DNA of 64,000 nucleotides, taken from NCBI GenBank assembly GCA_046705285.1, contig JBJKQK010000052.1, positions 33,923-97,922 of the forward strand, read 5' to 3'. The notes under the pieces are model-generated. The model saw only the letters and a list, made by a program, of their open reading frames with translations. It was not told the origin of the DNA and ran no database searches. Source of the stretch: SCRD01 sp046705285. Lineage in GTDB: Bacteria; Acidobacteriota; Terriglobia; UBA7540. Shown here piece by piece: positions 1 to 8,873 of the stretch. Each line of letters starts with the position of its first letter. Within the stretch, counting starts at the first letter, position 1. The translations under genes and the position numbers were made by a program.

Positions 1-842
1 CCTTTTTTCAGGAAGTGGTCGGCGACTTCCACCGCCTCTTGAAGCAATCCGCCTGGATTCCCGCGGAGATCGAGAATCAGGCCGTCCAGATGGTCGGTGT
101 CCAGTTTCTTCAGCGCCTGGGTCAATTCGGTATTGGTCGTCTCATTGAACCGGAGGATGCGGATGTAACCCACGTGGGGTTTGACCAGGAAGATATCGTC
201 GACGCTGGGCTGGGTGATCTCGCTGCGGGTAATCGCGAATTCCAGCGGCTTGGCTGCTCCTTCGCGGTGGACCGTCACATGCACGACCGTGCCCTGTGGT
301 CCCTTCAGCATCTTAGCGACCTTGTCGGTCTGTTCGTTCAGCGATGATTCCAGACCGACAGCGCTTTTCCCATTGACCGACTCAATCACATCGCCCGGTC
401 GAAGCCCCGCGCGAAATGCCGGCGAGCCGGGAATGGGCGCGACGACAAAGGTGACAAGCTTGCCCATCTTGCCCGGTCGGGATTGGATGCTCATTCCGAC
501 CCCGAAATACCTTCCCTCCTGATCTTCCCTCAGCATGGCGAAGGCGCGCGGATTGAAAAAGTTGGAGTGGGGATCGAGGGTTCGCAGCATCCCGGGAATC
601 GCGCCAACAAAGTTGCTGTTTGTCGGGCCGTAAATCGCACGATTTGGATTAACAGGACTGGCGTAATTCTCCTGGACTTTGTTGTAAACGTCCGTAAACT
701 CTCTGAGGCTGGCCTGAAACGACGAATCGCTGTTGTTGTCTGTGGTTGTAGCGTCAACCTTTGGGCCGTACAGACCGCCCAGCATGGCGCACACGAGCAC
801 CGTAGAAAAGATAAACCATACCCCACGTCGACTTTGCTTCAT
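1..842 (-). CDS. S41-family C-terminal processing protease, N-terminal part (cut by window edge)
   Basis: The reading frame is open from an ATG at 842 to the first base of the window, giving about 280 residues; the C-terminal part lies outside. The product starts with a hydrophobic signal/anchor segment (residues about 8-24, WFIFSTVLVCAMLGGLYG). A CtpA-type N-terminal helix region with LDPHSNFF follows, then a PDZ domain around residues 100-190 with GSPAFRAGLRPGDVIESVNG. The beginning of the protease core comes next: GYIRILRFNETT, then LDGLILDLRGNPGGLLQ near residue 260. The catalytic Ser/Lys lie beyond the edge and cannot be checked. S41 proteases act in the periplasm, trimming or degrading proteins from their C-termini. 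It is divergent from the next gene; the 290-bp gap at 843-1131 holds no gene that I can see. Confidence 0.9.
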   Translation of the reverse strand, partial: MKQSRRGVWFIFSTVLVCAMLGGLYGPKVDATTTDNNSDSSFQASLREFTDVYNKVQENYASPVNPNRAIYGPTNSNFVGAIPGMLRTLDPHSNFFNPRAFAMLREDQEGRYFGVGMSIQSRPGKMGKLVTFVVAPIPGSPAFRAGLRPGDVIESVNGKSAVGLESSLNEQTDKVAKMLKGPQGTVVHVTVHREGAAKPLEFAITRSEITQPSVDDIFLVKPHVGYIRILRFNETTNTELTQALKKLDTDHLDGLILDLRGNPGGLLQEAVEVADHFLKK

Positions 843-1131
843 CCCCTTGCAGCTCCTTCAGACTGCCTTAAAAATTATAGCACGGGCCGTCAGTGTCGGA
901 GAATTCCTGCAAGATCATGTCGGCCCTCCGCCGGGCCCAAAGTTCCCATGGGGCGTAATGGTTCCCGCATGGGAAGGCAAAGGAAGGCCTGAGCCTCGGA
1001 CCAGAGGCGGTACGGATGCCCTGGCAGCAACCATTTGACAAACCCTGCCACCTGCCTGCCCCATTGCTCTTGATCCTGATTTGAAATATCATCGTCCTCG
1101 TTTAATAACATCCGCAACGGAGGGAATTCTA

Positions 1132-2286
1132 ATGAAGGTTCACGGTAATCGCCGGGAATTTATTCAGGGTTTCGGAGCTGCGGTCGCCGGGCTCGCGCTT
1201 GCTCCTCGCCATCTTCTTGGAGCGGCCACGCCCCCTGCTCCGCCCGTCGCTGTCGCAAAGTGTATGGAATATGGACCCCAGGTTGGCCCCACGCTGGCGA
1301 CGATGTTTGACCAGCTTGGAGGGCTTCAACGCATCGTCAAAGGAAAGACGGTAGCCGTCAAGATCAACATGACGGGAACCCTCCACGATACTCTCCACGG
1401 CATGCCTTTCGGCATGACCCACTGGGTGAATCCTGACGTCATTGGGAACACCATTCATCTGCTGGGCAAAGCTGGCGCGAAAAGAATTTACCTGGTGGAA
1501 GGCGCATTGAGCCCGATCCACTCTCTGCGGCAGTTTATGGTTGACGCCGGGTGGCACCCGAGCGATTTCACAAGCGCGGCGCCGCACGTAGAATTCGTCG
1601 ATACCAATTACGGCGGTCCCGGGGGCACCTACAAAGAGCTCTCGGTTCCTGGCGGGGGACTTATGTTCCGCGCCTATGATTTGAATCCCGTTTACACGGA
1701 CTGCGATGTCTACGTCTCCCTGGCAAAGCTCAAAGAGCACTCGACAGCAGGTGTGACGCTCTCCATGAAAAACTTTTTCGGCATCACGCCCTGCACGATC
1801 TATGGACATGGCGCCGGCATTGACAAGCCTTCCACCGTGGTCAGAGGAGCACGCAGCATGTTGCACCTGGGCAACCGCCAGCCTTCCAAACCGGCTCTGC
1901 CGGAAAACAACCCGAACTCGCCACGGGTCCCGGGTTATCGTGTCCCGCGCATCGTCGCGGACCTTGTTCATGCACGTCCGTTCCAGTTGGCCGTCATTGA
2001 TGGCATCCACACCGTCGCCGGCGGCGAAGGGCCATGGGTTCCGACCTGCCGCCCCGTGCATGCCGGCCTGTTGATTGCGGGTACAAATCCCGTGACCACG
2101 GATGCGGTCTCGACCGCCCTGATGGGCTTCAACCCGATGGCTGATCACGGAACTGCCCCGTTTGAGAAGTGCGACAGCACTCTCCGGCTTGCTGAGGGTC
2201 TCGGAATCGGCACCCGCAATCTGAAACGCATTGAAGTGATCGGCACTCCCATCTCGAAAGCCCGGGTCGATTTTCGCCGCGCCTGA
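1132..2286 (+). CDS. Tat-exported DUF362 domain protein
   Basis: The product has 384 residues. The start at ATG 1132 is chosen because GGAGGG lies 8 bases upstream and the protein then begins with a twin-arginine signal (NRREFIQGFGAAVAGLALAP). An upstream in-frame TTG at 1081 would bury this signal. The body matches the DUF362 family as I know it: KTVAVKINMTGT near residue 85, a central YVSLAKLKEHSTAGVTLSMKNFFG, and a C-terminal VIDGIHTVAGGEGP followed by AGTNPVTTDAVSTALMGF. DUF362 proteins are often fused to ferredoxin domains and their reaction is not established. No CxxC cluster is seen here, so this is the stand-alone exported form. The epimerase at 2425 follows on the same strand after 138 bp. 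Confidence 0.85.
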   Translation: MKVHGNRREFIQGFGAAVAGLALAPRHLLGAATPPAPPVAVAKCMEYGPQVGPTLATMFDQLGGLQRIVKGKTVAVKINMTGTLHDTLHGMPFGMTHWVNPDVIGNTIHLLGKAGAKRIYLVEGALSPIHSLRQFMVDAGWHPSDFTSAAPHVEFVDTNYGGPGGTYKELSVPGGGLMFRAYDLNPVYTDCDVYVSLAKLKEHSTAGVTLSMKNFFGITPCTIYGHGAGIDKPSTVVRGARSMLHLGNRQPSKPALPENNPNSPRVPGYRVPRIVADLVHARPFQLAVIDGIHTVAGGEGPWVPTCRPVHAGLLIAGTNPVTTDAVSTALMGFNPMADHGTAPFEKCDSTLRLAEGLGIGTRNLKRIEVIGTPISKARVDFRRA

Positions 2287-2424
2287 CAAACCGGCAGGGG
2301 CCGATCAAAAAGCCGGCTTGCGCTGTCGAATTGCGGATTCCGCGTGCAGCCGCGAGCCGTAACCGGACGGCAAGAGATCCAATTGGGTCGACGCCTCAGT
2401 CCTGTGGCGAGTGAGTGAAATGAA

Positions 2425-3327
2425 ATGATCCTTGTCACTGGCGGCGGTGGTTTCATCGGAAGCCGGGTCTGTCGCCTGCTTTGTTCCAGGAAGCTGGAGG
2501 TTGTGGCGCTGGACCGCAATTTCACAACCACTCCACCCTGCTCCAGGGTCCAGGGCGACATTTCCAGTCCCGATTTCGTTGCTGAGCTGTTTCACGCACA
2601 TTCCTTCGACTCCATCGTCCATCTGGCCGGTGTGCTCAATACGGCTTCATGCCGGCACCCCGATGAAGCCCTGCGCATCAACATGGGCGGAAGCCTTGCT
2701 TTGCTCCAGTTGGCGATTCAATTCAAAGTGAAGAACTTCGTCTACGGGAGTTCCATCAGCGTGTATGGCGAGAAACGCTATGAAGATTATGGCGAAATCT
2801 CTGAGTCCGAATCGGCTGCGCCCTCCAATGTTTACGGCGCCTCCAAGCGCTTTGTCGAAATCGTTGGAGAGCAATACCGGCAGCAAGGCCAACTTCACTT
2901 CGCGGCTTTGCGCATTTCGGTAGTGGTTGGCCCAGGCGCCATAAACACTTCATCTCCGTGGCGCAGCCAGATTTTCGAACAATTGTCAGCCAGGCAGCCC
3001 ACCCTTATTCACCTTCCCTTCGCTCGCGACAAGACCATCCCGCTCATTCATGTCGAGGATGTGTCTGCGGCCATTGGGCGGCTCATTGAAGCCAGGCGGC
3101 CAAAGTTCGCGATTTATAACACGCCTTCGGAGAACTGGAGGTGTAACGATTTGGCGGATTACATCCGAAAGCTCAATCATAACGTTGAGCTGACGTTTAG
3201 CCCTTCAACTGGGCGAGGCGATCCGGACGCGATCTCGGGTTCCCGCTTTCTGGCGGAGTTTGACTTCAACCGGGTCCCGTTGAAAGAACGGATGCGTCTG
3301 GCAGCTGGCAACCTCCGGCCAGCTTAA
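2425..3327 (+). CDS. NAD-dependent epimerase/dehydratase (extended SDR)
   Basis: The product has 300 residues. It opens directly with the Rossmann nucleotide-binding motif TGGGGFIG (residues 5-12). The SDR landmarks follow in order: HLAG near residue 74, a Ser-containing strand FVYGSSISVYG, and the catalytic YGASK (YxxxK) near residue 138, then a sugar-binding C-terminal half. The family converts nucleotide-linked or free sugars, or related cyclic substrates, using bound NAD. The substrate cannot be told from the sequence. The start ATG at 2425 leaves no room for any N-terminal extension before the first beta strand, so it is well fixed even though the ribosome site is weak (GTGAGTGAAATGAA). 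Possibly co-transcribed with the DUF362 gene upstream. Confidence 0.88.
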   Translation: MILVTGGGGFIGSRVCRLLCSRKLEVVALDRNFTTTPPCSRVQGDISSPDFVAELFHAHSFDSIVHLAGVLNTASCRHPDEALRINMGGSLALLQLAIQFKVKNFVYGSSISVYGEKRYEDYGEISESESAAPSNVYGASKRFVEIVGEQYRQQGQLHFAALRISVVVGPGAINTSSPWRSQIFEQLSARQPTLIHLPFARDKTIPLIHVEDVSAAIGRLIEARRPKFAIYNTPSENWRCNDLADYIRKLNHNVELTFSPSTGRGDPDAISGSRFLAEFDFNRVPLKERMRLAAGNLRPA

Positions 3328-3643
3328 TCGCCTGGGCGTTTTGCGATCGCAATGTTGCTCCGGGATATGGCCGATTCGTCGTTCTTCAGTCCTTCCAGAA
3401 TTCTTCAAAACGTAACGTAAACGTAACCGGGCTTTCATTCTGGAGTGCTTCAATGCATTACAGATGGTTCGCTCAATGTGGCCCAGGTGGGACGTCCCGC
3501 CACAATCCGGCAAGCGCCGGGAGGGAACGGAAAACGGTCTGGCCCTTCAAGACCTGTCAGGAACTCCTGGCTGCACCTCTCCCGGAATGGTGTCAAGTCC
3601 CCGGAGTCATCTGGAACTTGAGGTACAGGAGACCGCCTTCGCC

Positions 3644-4822
3644 GTGACGCCAGCCGCAGCGCCGCGCGTTTCGTTCGTCTATTTCGACGCTGGTGGCGGG
3701 CACCGCAGTGCGCTGAGCGCAGTCTGCGCGGCTGTTCGCGAACAGCGTTTGCCCTGGGAAGTTGAGTGCCTGAACCTGCAGGAATTGCTCGATCCCCTGG
3801 ATTTTGTCCGGCAGCTTGCAGGCGTCCGGATCCAGGATGTTTATAACTTCATGCTTGAGAAAGGATGGACCCTGGGCACGGCGCAACTTTTGCCGTTTCT
3901 CCATTTTATGATTCGCTGCCGTCACCGACGGATTGTCGGTTTCCTCACTCGATATTGGCAGCAGGCGCGCCCGGATCTGGTGGTTTCGTTGATTCCGGAT
4001 TTCAATCGCCAATTGGCGGAGAGCGTTCGTCAATCCCTCCCAGGCGTTCCATTCGTCACGGTGCTCACTGACCTGGCGGATTATCCACCCCATTACTGGA
4101 TCGAGCGTGAATCGCAGTATTTGATTGTTGGGACCGAACGCGCCCGGGAACAGGCGCTCGCCATCGGGCACTCACCGGATCATCTGTTTCTCACTTCCGG
4201 TATGATCCTCAACCCGTCTTTTTATTCGATTCCCGAAACGGATTGCCGCGCGCAGAGGGAATCTCTGGGCCTCCAGCCCGACTGCCTGACAGGTCTGGTG
4301 ATGTTCGGCGGCCGGGGATCTCCAGCCATGTTGGAGATTGCCAGGCGGTTGAACCAGTTTCACGGGCTGCAGCTGATTTTTATCGCCGGGCGAAATCAGA
4401 AACTCGAAGCGAAGCTTCGAAAGACCGACTACCGCATTCCCGTTCACATTGAGGGCTTCACCTCCGAGGTGCCCCGCTACATGCAAATGTCCGATTTTTT
4501 CATTGGCAAGCCGGGGCCCGGCAGCCTCAGTGAAGCGCTGTTTATGGGCCTGCCGGTCATCGTCGAGAGGAATGCGTGGACGTTGCCCCAGGAGCGTTTT
4601 AACACAGACTGGGTCACGGAAAAAGAAGTTGGGGTGGTCATCCGAAGTTTTCGCCAGGTCGAACATGCCGTGGAGACTCTACAGGATCCGGCCGTCTTCG
4701 CCCGCTACCGCACCAATGCTCGGAGAGTGCGCAACAGAGCTGTCTACGAAGTCATTACGATTCTGGAAAGCATTCTTTCCCGGACAAAAGGAGGAGCGCG
4801 TCCTCGCGGACCTTGCGGCTGA
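3644..4822 (+). CDS. MGDG-synthase/MurG-like glycosyltransferase (GT28 fold)
   Basis: The open frame begins at 3464, but conserved sequence begins only at VSFVYFDAGGGHRSA. I therefore place the start at GTG 3644, preceded by AGGAGA 11 bases upstream; an ATG at 3587 is the alternative. The product is about 392 residues. The N-terminal GGGHRSA loop and the C-terminal donor-binding stretch FIGKPGPGSLSEALFMGLPVIV are the hallmarks of the monogalactosyldiacylglycerol synthase/MurG family, which transfers a sugar from a nucleotide donor to a lipid. VMFGGRGSPAMLEIARRL marks the start of the second Rossmann domain. A role in making a membrane glycolipid is inferred. An LpxH-like phosphoesterase lies 59 bp downstream on the same strand, which fits an envelope-lipid context. 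Confidence 0.82.
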   Translation: MTPAAAPRVSFVYFDAGGGHRSALSAVCAAVREQRLPWEVECLNLQELLDPLDFVRQLAGVRIQDVYNFMLEKGWTLGTAQLLPFLHFMIRCRHRRIVGFLTRYWQQARPDLVVSLIPDFNRQLAESVRQSLPGVPFVTVLTDLADYPPHYWIERESQYLIVGTERAREQALAIGHSPDHLFLTSGMILNPSFYSIPETDCRAQRESLGLQPDCLTGLVMFGGRGSPAMLEIARRLNQFHGLQLIFIAGRNQKLEAKLRKTDYRIPVHIEGFTSEVPRYMQMSDFFIGKPGPGSLSEALFMGLPVIVERNAWTLPQERFNTDWVTEKEVGVVIRSFRQVEHAVETLQDPAVFARYRTNARRVRNRAVYEVITILESILSRTKGGARPRGPCG

Positions 4823-4881
4823 CTGTGTTCGAATCTGTTCCAATCGAAAGCCGTGTCCGGCGAGGTTGATCGGCGCTGATT

Positions 4882-5667
4882 TTGCGAAAGGTTTATAAGC
4901 TTGAAGAAGGCGGTTGCGACACGCTTATTATCTCCGACCTGCATCTGGGCTCAACCGTCAGCCGGGCGGAAGATGCCCGCCGCATGCTGGAGAGCAAGAC
5001 CTTCCACAGGCTGATCCTGCTGGGCGATATCTTCTGCGACCTTAACTTCCGCAGGCTGAAAAAAGAGCACTGGGATCTGCTGTCTTGCATCCGCAAGCTC
5101 TCAAATCCCAAGCGGAAGGTCGAGGTGGTCTGGGTGGAAGGAAATCACGACCGGGGGCTTTCTGAAGTGATGTCCCATCTGGTCGGAATCAAGGTTTACG
5201 AGGAGTACGCCTGGAACTATGCCGGCACCCGGTACCTGGCCATCCACGGCCACCAATATGACAGCTTCCTGGTGCGGTACGCGGCACTTACTGGCGTGGG
5301 CGAGTGGATCTACATTCACCTGCAAAAGCTCGATTCGAAGAGCCAGTTCGTTTCCCGCTTTCTTGACCGCCAGAACTCCAGGTGGATGCGGCTTTCCCCC
5401 AAGGTTGCTTCGGGCGCGCTGGCTTACGCAAGGCTGCGAGGAGCAAACGTGGTTTTCTGCGGTCATACGCATATCGCGATGCAGGCTGAACGCAAAGGAA
5501 TTCGCTACTTCAACTCCGGCTGCTGGACTACCGAAAGCCCAACCTACATCACTGTTGACGAACTCGGCGTCAACATCCACGACTACGTCTCCGAACAGGC
5601 CAGCCGCGAACTTGCCCCGGCCCATGATGCTGGCCTCACGATTGAACAGAGCCCCATGGCGACCTGA
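4882..5667 (+). CDS. Calcineurin-like metallophosphoesterase, LpxH-like
   Basis: The product has 261 residues and all metal-binding motifs of the family are present in order: ISDLHLGS (D-x-H, near residue 19), LLGDIFCD (G-D), EGNHDRG (GNHD), and later HGHQYD and FCGHTHIA (GHTH). Proteins of this type include UDP-2,3-diacylglucosamine hydrolases of lipid A synthesis and related phosphodiesterases. The spacing and the VVWVEGNHDRG element are closest to that group, but the substrate is inferred. The only start in front of the first motif is TTG at 4882 with a weak GAGG upstream, so translation may be modest. It lies directly behind the lipid glycosyltransferase gene. The C-terminal 25 residues (EQASRELAPAHDAG) look unstructured. 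Confidence 0.82.
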   Translation: MRKVYKLEEGGCDTLIISDLHLGSTVSRAEDARRMLESKTFHRLILLGDIFCDLNFRRLKKEHWDLLSCIRKLSNPKRKVEVVWVEGNHDRGLSEVMSHLVGIKVYEEYAWNYAGTRYLAIHGHQYDSFLVRYAALTGVGEWIYIHLQKLDSKSQFVSRFLDRQNSRWMRLSPKVASGALAYARLRGANVVFCGHTHIAMQAERKGIRYFNSGCWTTESPTYITVDELGVNIHDYVSEQASRELAPAHDAGLTIEQSPMAT

Positions 5668-5841
5668 CTCGCACACGTCAGGCGCCGCTGCCATAGCACG
5701 TGGGGAAGCGCGTCAGGACACGGACTCATCTTTGCTGTAAAGAGAGGCATCATTCTTGCGGGCTACGGCCTCTGGATCGTTGGCGACCTTACTGGCGCGG
5801 CATGGTTCAAGCAAGGTCCTGATGTGTTACCATTTCAACTC

Positions 5842-6870
5842 ATGGCTCACAGCAGTGGAGAGCGTGTTTCAGGCAAGTTTGCTGCCTATGCCTGGGCGGT
5901 GTTGGGCTACAACATCCTGGTGATTTTATGGGGAGCCGTGGTGCGCGCCACCGGTTCCGGTGCGGGTTGTGGCGACCACTGGCCGCTCTGCCAGGGTGTG
6001 GTGATTCCTCACGCCGAGCAGATTGCCACGCTGATTGAATTCTCTCACCGCGCCTCCAGCGGCATTGACATTCTTCTTGTGATTGCGCTGGTCTGGATGG
6101 CTTTCCGGCGATTCGGTCGAGGTCATGCCGTTCGCCGCTACGCCGCTGCCTCAGGCTTCTTCACCTTTACGGAAGGTCTGGTCGGAGCGGCGCTGGTGCT
6201 GTTCGGCGATGTTGGCAACAAGGTCTCTACGGGCCGGGTGGTTGTCCTTTCCATGCACCTGGTCAACACCTTTCTGCTGCTGGCTTCGTTGGCGCTTACG
6301 GCTTGGGCCGCAAGCCGGCAGATTTCGGCAGATCACTCAGGAGCGTTGCCACAGCCGGTCGCCGGACAGAAAGGGCTTTACTTCCTTTACGGCGCAGGAC
6401 TGCTTGGAGCAATTGTGATTGCCGTTACGGGCACCATTGCTGCCCTGGCCGACACGCTCTTTCCCGCCAAATCGCTCATGGAAGCCTTCCAGTGGGATTT
6501 TTCCGGCGCCACCCCCCCGATCCTGCATCTGCGAATCATTCATCCGCTGATTGCCGTGCTGGTCGGGGGCTACCTGCTGGTTGTGGCCGTTATGACCCTC
6601 AGTTCGCCCGGCCCTGCTGCCGCCAAGCGGATGGCCCGCCGCCTGGCTGGCCTGATCCTTTTGCAATTCTGCTTTGGAGCTGTCAACATCGCTCTGCTCA
6701 CCCCCGTGTGGATGCAAGTCATCCATCTGCTCACCGCCGACCTCATCTGGATTGTTCTTGTGCTGCTCACGGCGGAAGCCCTCGGATGGGAGGCACAGGC
6801 CATCCCTTCACAGGTCAGACCCATGCCCGCTGCCACAACTCCTGTCCAACATTTTCCTGTTCCGAGATAG
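5842..6870 (+). CDS. ctaA: Heme A synthase, COX15/CtaA family
   Basis: The product has about 342 residues. Eight hydrophobic segments can be counted, arranged as two repeats. The first repeat has GAVVRATGSGAGCGDHWPLCQG (read here as separate motifs RATGSGAGC and DHWPLC) with a Cys pair, and EFSHRASSG supplies a heme-ligand His. The second repeat has LHLRIIHPLIAV and MQVIHLLTADLIW with paired His residues. The family oxidises heme O to heme A for cytochrome oxidases in the inner membrane. ATG 5842 is preferred because it starts just before the first membrane segment; GTG 5824 is an alternative. No heme O synthase or oxidase gene is adjacent, so it appears as an orphan here. It converges with the gene at 6898. 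Confidence 0.88.
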   Translation: MAHSSGERVSGKFAAYAWAVLGYNILVILWGAVVRATGSGAGCGDHWPLCQGVVIPHAEQIATLIEFSHRASSGIDILLVIALVWMAFRRFGRGHAVRRYAAASGFFTFTEGLVGAALVLFGDVGNKVSTGRVVVLSMHLVNTFLLLASLALTAWAASRQISADHSGALPQPVAGQKGLYFLYGAGLLGAIVIAVTGTIAALADTLFPAKSLMEAFQWDFSGATPPILHLRIIHPLIAVLVGGYLLVVAVMTLSSPGPAAAKRMARRLAGLILLQFCFGAVNIALLTPVWMQVIHLLTADLIWIVLVLLTAEALGWEAQAIPSQVRPMPAATTPVQHFPVPR

Positions 6871-6897
6871 CTTCCAGGATTGAAGCCCTTTTCCGGG

Positions 6898-7692
6898 CTA
6901 AGGAACGTACTTCCTGCTTGCAAGAACAATCTTGTGCTGGCTGACTGCAAGTTTCAGGACGACCGAGCCGCAAGTCGGCCCGCTTGTTTCGTCCGTTTGT
7001 CGCCAGAGCTTTGAGCGATAGGTTAGAGCCGTGCTTCCCGCCGTGTCTCCCGGACGCAACCCGCAGCTTGCTGGCACAATCGGCTTGACGAGCTGCTCGA
7101 CAAGATTGTTGGGCAGTGACAGGGGTACGGGGACCCCCCACAGGAAAACCCATGAGACATCGACGTGGTCCTCTCCCCTTCCATGCAACGGGTCGTCGGT
7201 TCGCAGAACAGGCCCTCTGGCGCCCTCCTTGAACGTTGCAGGCTTCACCCGGGTGATCTCACCCGACGGCCCTGCGGGTCCCTGCTCCTGGAAGATCATG
7301 CAGAAGTGGTTGACGCGCCGCTCCACCACCAGCCGCTTCATTACAATCACCTCATGGGAGGCCGCTTTCGTGTTCGGATGGATCTGTTGCACCACCTGAT
7401 ACACTCGTTCGCCTTCCACTTTGCCAATCAGGCTGGTCCTGCTGCTGTAGGTGAACAGGTTCGGTTTAAACTGAAACAGAGCATGGCCGTAGTCGAACCG
7501 GAGCGGCGATCCCAAAAAATACCCGAGCTTGTGGCACACCGGAGAGCGGTAACGGGTTCCGTCAGCGCTGTAAGTGTAGACCTCCCAGGTGAGTTTGGCC
7601 AGCTTGTGCTGGGCGTTGCCGCTGCTCACAGCCGCAGCCGGCGCACCCAGCATGGCCGCAGCCACCACCGACATGATAAAGCGCATGCGCAT
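6898..7692 (-). CDS. Secreted protein of unknown function
   Basis: The open frame runs far upstream to 8043, but it is antisense to the pseudouridine synthase there. The true start is ATG 7692, which has AAGGTGAGG 5 bases upstream and gives a signal peptide (MRMRFIMSVVAAAMLGAPAAAVSSG). The mature part is about 240 residues with no domain I recognise. It contains four or five Cys, a central stretch rich in Tyr/Phe (LFTYSSRTSLIGKVEGERVYQ), and a hydrophobic patch VSWVFLWGVPVPLSLP near residue 180. It is probably exported to the periplasm or outer surface. It converges with ctaA; the 27-bp gap includes a short AGCCC/GGGCT hairpin that could end transcription from either side. Confidence 0.65.
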   Translation of the reverse strand: MRMRFIMSVVAAAMLGAPAAAVSSGNAQHKLAKLTWEVYTYSADGTRYRSPVCHKLGYFLGSPLRFDYGHALFQFKPNLFTYSSRTSLIGKVEGERVYQVVQQIHPNTKAASHEVIVMKRLVVERRVNHFCMIFQEQGPAGPSGEITRVKPATFKEGARGPVLRTDDPLHGRGEDHVDVSWVFLWGVPVPLSLPNNLVEQLVKPIVPASCGLRPGDTAGSTALTYRSKLWRQTDETSGPTCGSVVLKLAVSQHKIVLASRKYVP

Positions 7693-7843
7693 AAGCCTCA
7701 CCTTCGTTTGAAGCCTGAGAATCCCCGGCAACCATCGCCTGTGAGTGCGCCCCCGGTTCCAAGTATAGCATCCCCTGTAGCGCGGCCTTTTTCCACAGCG
7801 AGGTGCTTCCGGAACGCTGTTGAGCAATCTGTTACGATAAGGC

Positions 7844-8572
7844 ATGGCCACCAAGCCCGCCATGACGCTTGATCGCGTGCTTTCCCGTTTCGGGATTGCC
7901 TCGCGCACCGCCTCGCTCGAGTTCATCCGCGCCGGGCGCCTCAAGGTGAACGGCAAGGTCGAGCGCGATCCGGAGCGCTGGGTCTGGCCGGAGCGCGACC
8001 AGGTCGAGCTGGACGGCAAGCGGCTGCGCCCTGTTCCCCGCACCTACCTGCTGCTTTATAAACCCAAAGGCGTGATCACCAGCCACGGTGATCCCGGTGG
8101 GCGCAAAACGATCTACGATCTGCTGGGCGCAAGCGGCCGCTGGGTGGCCCCCGTTGGCCGTCTGGACAAAGACACTTCCGGGCTGCTGCTGCTGACGAAT
8201 GATACGGAATTCGGCCACGCCGTGATGAGCCCGGAATCGCAGGTTCCCAAAACCTACCGTGCCAAGCTCAACGCACTCGCCAGCGAAGAAGCGATTGCGC
8301 GACTCGCCGGCGGCGTGGAAATGAAGCGCGGCGACCGCGCACAACCCCTGATCGTCCGCCGCCTGGAAGACCGCGGAAAATATACCTGGCTGGAAATCGT
8401 GCTCACGGAAGGCAAAAACCGCGAAGTGCGCCGCATGGTGGAAGCGGTCGGCTTCAAGGTTCTCAAACTCGTCCGCACCCACATCGGCTCCCTCACTCTC
8501 GAAGGACTCGAAGTCGGCAAATACCGCTCCCTGAGCCAACGCGAAATTGCAGCCCTCCGCCGGCATTTGTAG
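7844..8572 (+). CDS. rluB: Pseudouridine synthase, RsuA/RluB/RluF family
   Basis: The product has 242 residues. An S4 RNA-binding domain (residues about 7-55; RVLSRFGIASRTASLEFIRAGRLKVNG) is followed by the catalytic domain with PVGRLDKDTSGLLLLTND. This contains the catalytic Asp in GRLDKDTSG, near residue 108. It also has the family's C-terminal motif LTEGKNREVRRMVEAVG. Such enzymes isomerise one uridine in the large or small rRNA. RluB (23S) is the likeliest because of the S4 domain and the EGKNRQVRRM-type ending, but RsuA and RluF cannot be excluded. The ATG at 7844 sits 151 bp from the divergent secreted-protein gene. A promoter for the repeat element begins about 80 bp after the stop. 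Confidence 0.88.
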   Translation: MATKPAMTLDRVLSRFGIASRTASLEFIRAGRLKVNGKVERDPERWVWPERDQVELDGKRLRPVPRTYLLLYKPKGVITSHGDPGGRKTIYDLLGASGRWVAPVGRLDKDTSGLLLLTNDTEFGHAVMSPESQVPKTYRAKLNALASEEAIARLAGGVEMKRGDRAQPLIVRRLEDRGKYTWLEIVLTEGKNREVRRMVEAVGFKVLKLVRTHIGSLTLEGLEVGKYRSLSQREIAALRRHL

Positions 8573-8650
8573 TGCTTCCTTTTACGGGCCGGGGCTGCCA
8601 CGCTTCCCCCGGCACGGATGAACAACGGGCAAGGTCCTGGCGGAATTCGC

Positions 8651-8679
8651 TTGACAAATGTCGGCTACTGTGGTAGTCT
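8651..8679 (+). promoter_or_regulatory. Sigma70-type promoter of repeat element, copy A
   Basis: TTGACA at 8651-8656 is a perfect -35 hexamer. TAGTCT at 8674-8679 is a -10-like hexamer after a 17-base spacer. Copy B at 63739-63767 has the same two hexamers and spacing, with the spacer differing at only two bases. Sequence similarity between the copies begins just 10 bases upstream of the -35 box, as expected for an independent transcription unit. Confidence 0.7.
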
Positions 8680-8873
8680 CTTTTCAGCCTTTCGGGATGG
8701 CGCCGGGTGGCTCGAGTCGATGCAGAAACAGTGGCGGGATCGGATGCAAACTGGGCTAGGAACCTGCATGAGTCGCTGCCGGAAAACAGTACATACCCAG
8801 TCCGAGAAGGTCCCGGCAGTGAGACAAATGGGACAAAAGAATTCTTTTTTTCAAAAACGAACCGGAGAAGTGA

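Noticed and set aside
1129..2289. Long minus-strand frame of 386 codons
   Set aside because: It is antisense to the DUF362 gene, has no family likeness, and its composition mirrors the codon bias of the forward gene.
4825..4855. tRNA-like T-loop sequence (TTCGAATC)
   Set aside because: No acceptor or anticodon stem can be formed around it, and it lies in the short gap between two genes.
7693..8043. N-terminal extension of the secreted protein at 6898
   Set aside because: The extension overlaps the pseudouridine synthase on the other strand, and a better start with ribosome site and signal peptide exists at 7692.
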